A stretch of 6,985 bases of DNA from Burkholderiaceae bacterium (GTDB lineage Bacteria; Pseudomonadota; Gammaproteobacteria; Burkholderiales; Burkholderiaceae): assembly GCA_947380285.1 (NCBI GenBank), contig CANCQD010000112.1, positions 1-6,985 on the forward strand, in the 5' to 3' direction. The translations under genes were made by a program, and so were the position numbers. Below, in pieces: positions 6,635 through 6,985 of the stretch (positions are counted from its first letter, which is position 1; each line of letters opens with the position of its first letter). The notes under the pieces are model-generated. The model worked only from the letters and a program-made list of their open reading frames with translations. It had not been told where the DNA came from and made no database searches.

Positions 6635-6649
6635 AGCTGGGGACCAGCT
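6635..6649. promoter_or_regulatory. Dyad AGCTGG-GGA-CCAGCT upstream of the photolyase operon
   Basis: Perfect 6-bp arms flank a 3-bp centre, 30 bp upstream of the GTG at 6604. On the minus strand it is followed by an AT-rich stretch containing TAAAAT (about 6612-6617), a possible -10 element that would give a leaderless or nearly leaderless transcript. The placement suits an operator for the photolyase operon, but no regulator gene is in the window. Confidence 0.35.
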
Positions 6650-6702
6650 CACCCCTCTACGACCTGCCTGAATCCATCACATTCACAAACCAATAGTGCA
6701 AA

Positions 6703-6716
6703 TTCATTCGAATGAA
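6703..6716. repeat. Perfect 14-bp palindrome TTCATTCGAATGAA
   Basis: A complete inverted repeat with no spacer is centred on TTCGAA, about 100 bp upstream of the photolyase operon start. It could be an operator for that operon or for a gene lost or lying beyond the window. There is no further evidence for a function. Confidence 0.4.
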
Positions 6717-6753
6717 GATGATCTAAAGAACGATACAAAAATACATGCCGTAG

Positions 6754-6983
6754 ACAGCACTACTGCTCCATAATCAAGTTAATGGGGTAGATCATTGTGA
6801 TGCCGCATTAATAGCCAACAAGAAAGCTACTAATACAGCTTCAGTAATAAGGCAAAAGATTTAGCAGAATTTTTTAAGAATTCGGCTAAATTTCACAATC
6901 CATACCTACCAGGTCAATTGGTGGGGGATTTATCGTACAAGCTGACTATGTGTGCGCAACACTGGGGTGAAGTAGATGAATAA
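6754..6983 (+). pseudogene. Possible frameshifted remnant of an unrecognised gene
   Basis: Two adjacent plus-strand frames read like one protein broken near 6844-6848. The first (from 6754, after a TAG) gives TALLLHNQVNGVDHCDAALI and then ANKKATNTASV; the second continues NKAKDLAEFFKNSAKFHNPY, LPGQLVGDLSYKLTMCAQHW and GEVDE to a TAA at 6981-6983. Joined, they make about 76 residues of ordinary protein composition with a helical look, but no start codon is visible and a stop lies just upstream. I do not recognise the family. Chance open frames remain possible, so confidence is low. Confidence 0.3.
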
Positions 6984-6985
6984 GA

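Larger units (their letters stand above)
6605..6985. other. Intergenic stretch with no intact gene
   Basis: The 381 bases from the photolyase operon start to the window end have no reading frame with a credible start and length. They contain the dyad at 6635-6649, a perfect 14-bp palindrome at 6703-6716, a segment at 6668-6700 that resembles the 3' end of the Gly-rich gene at 4216-4241, and a probable frameshifted coding remnant at 6754-6983. Confidence 0.7.

Overview
The window looks like chromosomal DNA of a freshwater betaproteobacterium of the Polynucleobacter type (Burkholderiales). This is an inference from moderate base composition, short intergenic gaps and the style of the proteins; no rRNA or other marker gene is present to prove it. 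I see no mobile element, CRISPR array, tRNA or rRNA.

Layout, left to right. (1) The 3' end of an unrecognised plus-strand gene (to 146) is followed by an 18-bp palindrome, then a universal stress protein of the ATP-binding type (222-647) and a SbtA-family sodium/bicarbonate symporter (721-1689). (2) A minus-strand glutathione S-transferase-like gene (1703-2311) converges on sbtA. (3) Divergent from it is a plus-strand pair of exported proteins: a DUF3300 protein with a long Gly/Asn/Ser/Arg tail (2538-3743) and a small four-cysteine protein resembling the Rap1a/Tai immunity family (3791-4144). A perfect 16-bp hairpin (4171-4206) separates this pair from (4) a minus-strand exported Gly/Tyr/Pro-rich small protein (4231-4545). 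(5) Upstream on the minus strand is a tight three-gene operon read from 6604 down to 4624: a DUF2805/TIGR03643 protein, an iron-sulfur (6-4) photolyase/cryptochrome of the PhrB/CryB class, and a 57-residue DUF2256 zinc-ribbon protein that is short enough to be missed by ordinary gene calling. (6) Bases 6605-6985 hold no intact gene, only two dyad-symmetric sites and what looks like a frameshifted coding remnant.

Functionally, the clearest unit is the DUF2805-photolyase-DUF2256 operon. The photolyase has all four cysteines expected for its 4Fe-4S cluster, and its translation is coupled to the upstream gene by an ATGA overlap. The two small partner proteins have no assigned role to my knowledge, so they are the best candidates here for an undescribed function connected with light-driven DNA repair or blue-light sensing. 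The Usp-SbtA pair suggests bicarbonate uptake without the usual adjacent SbtB regulator.
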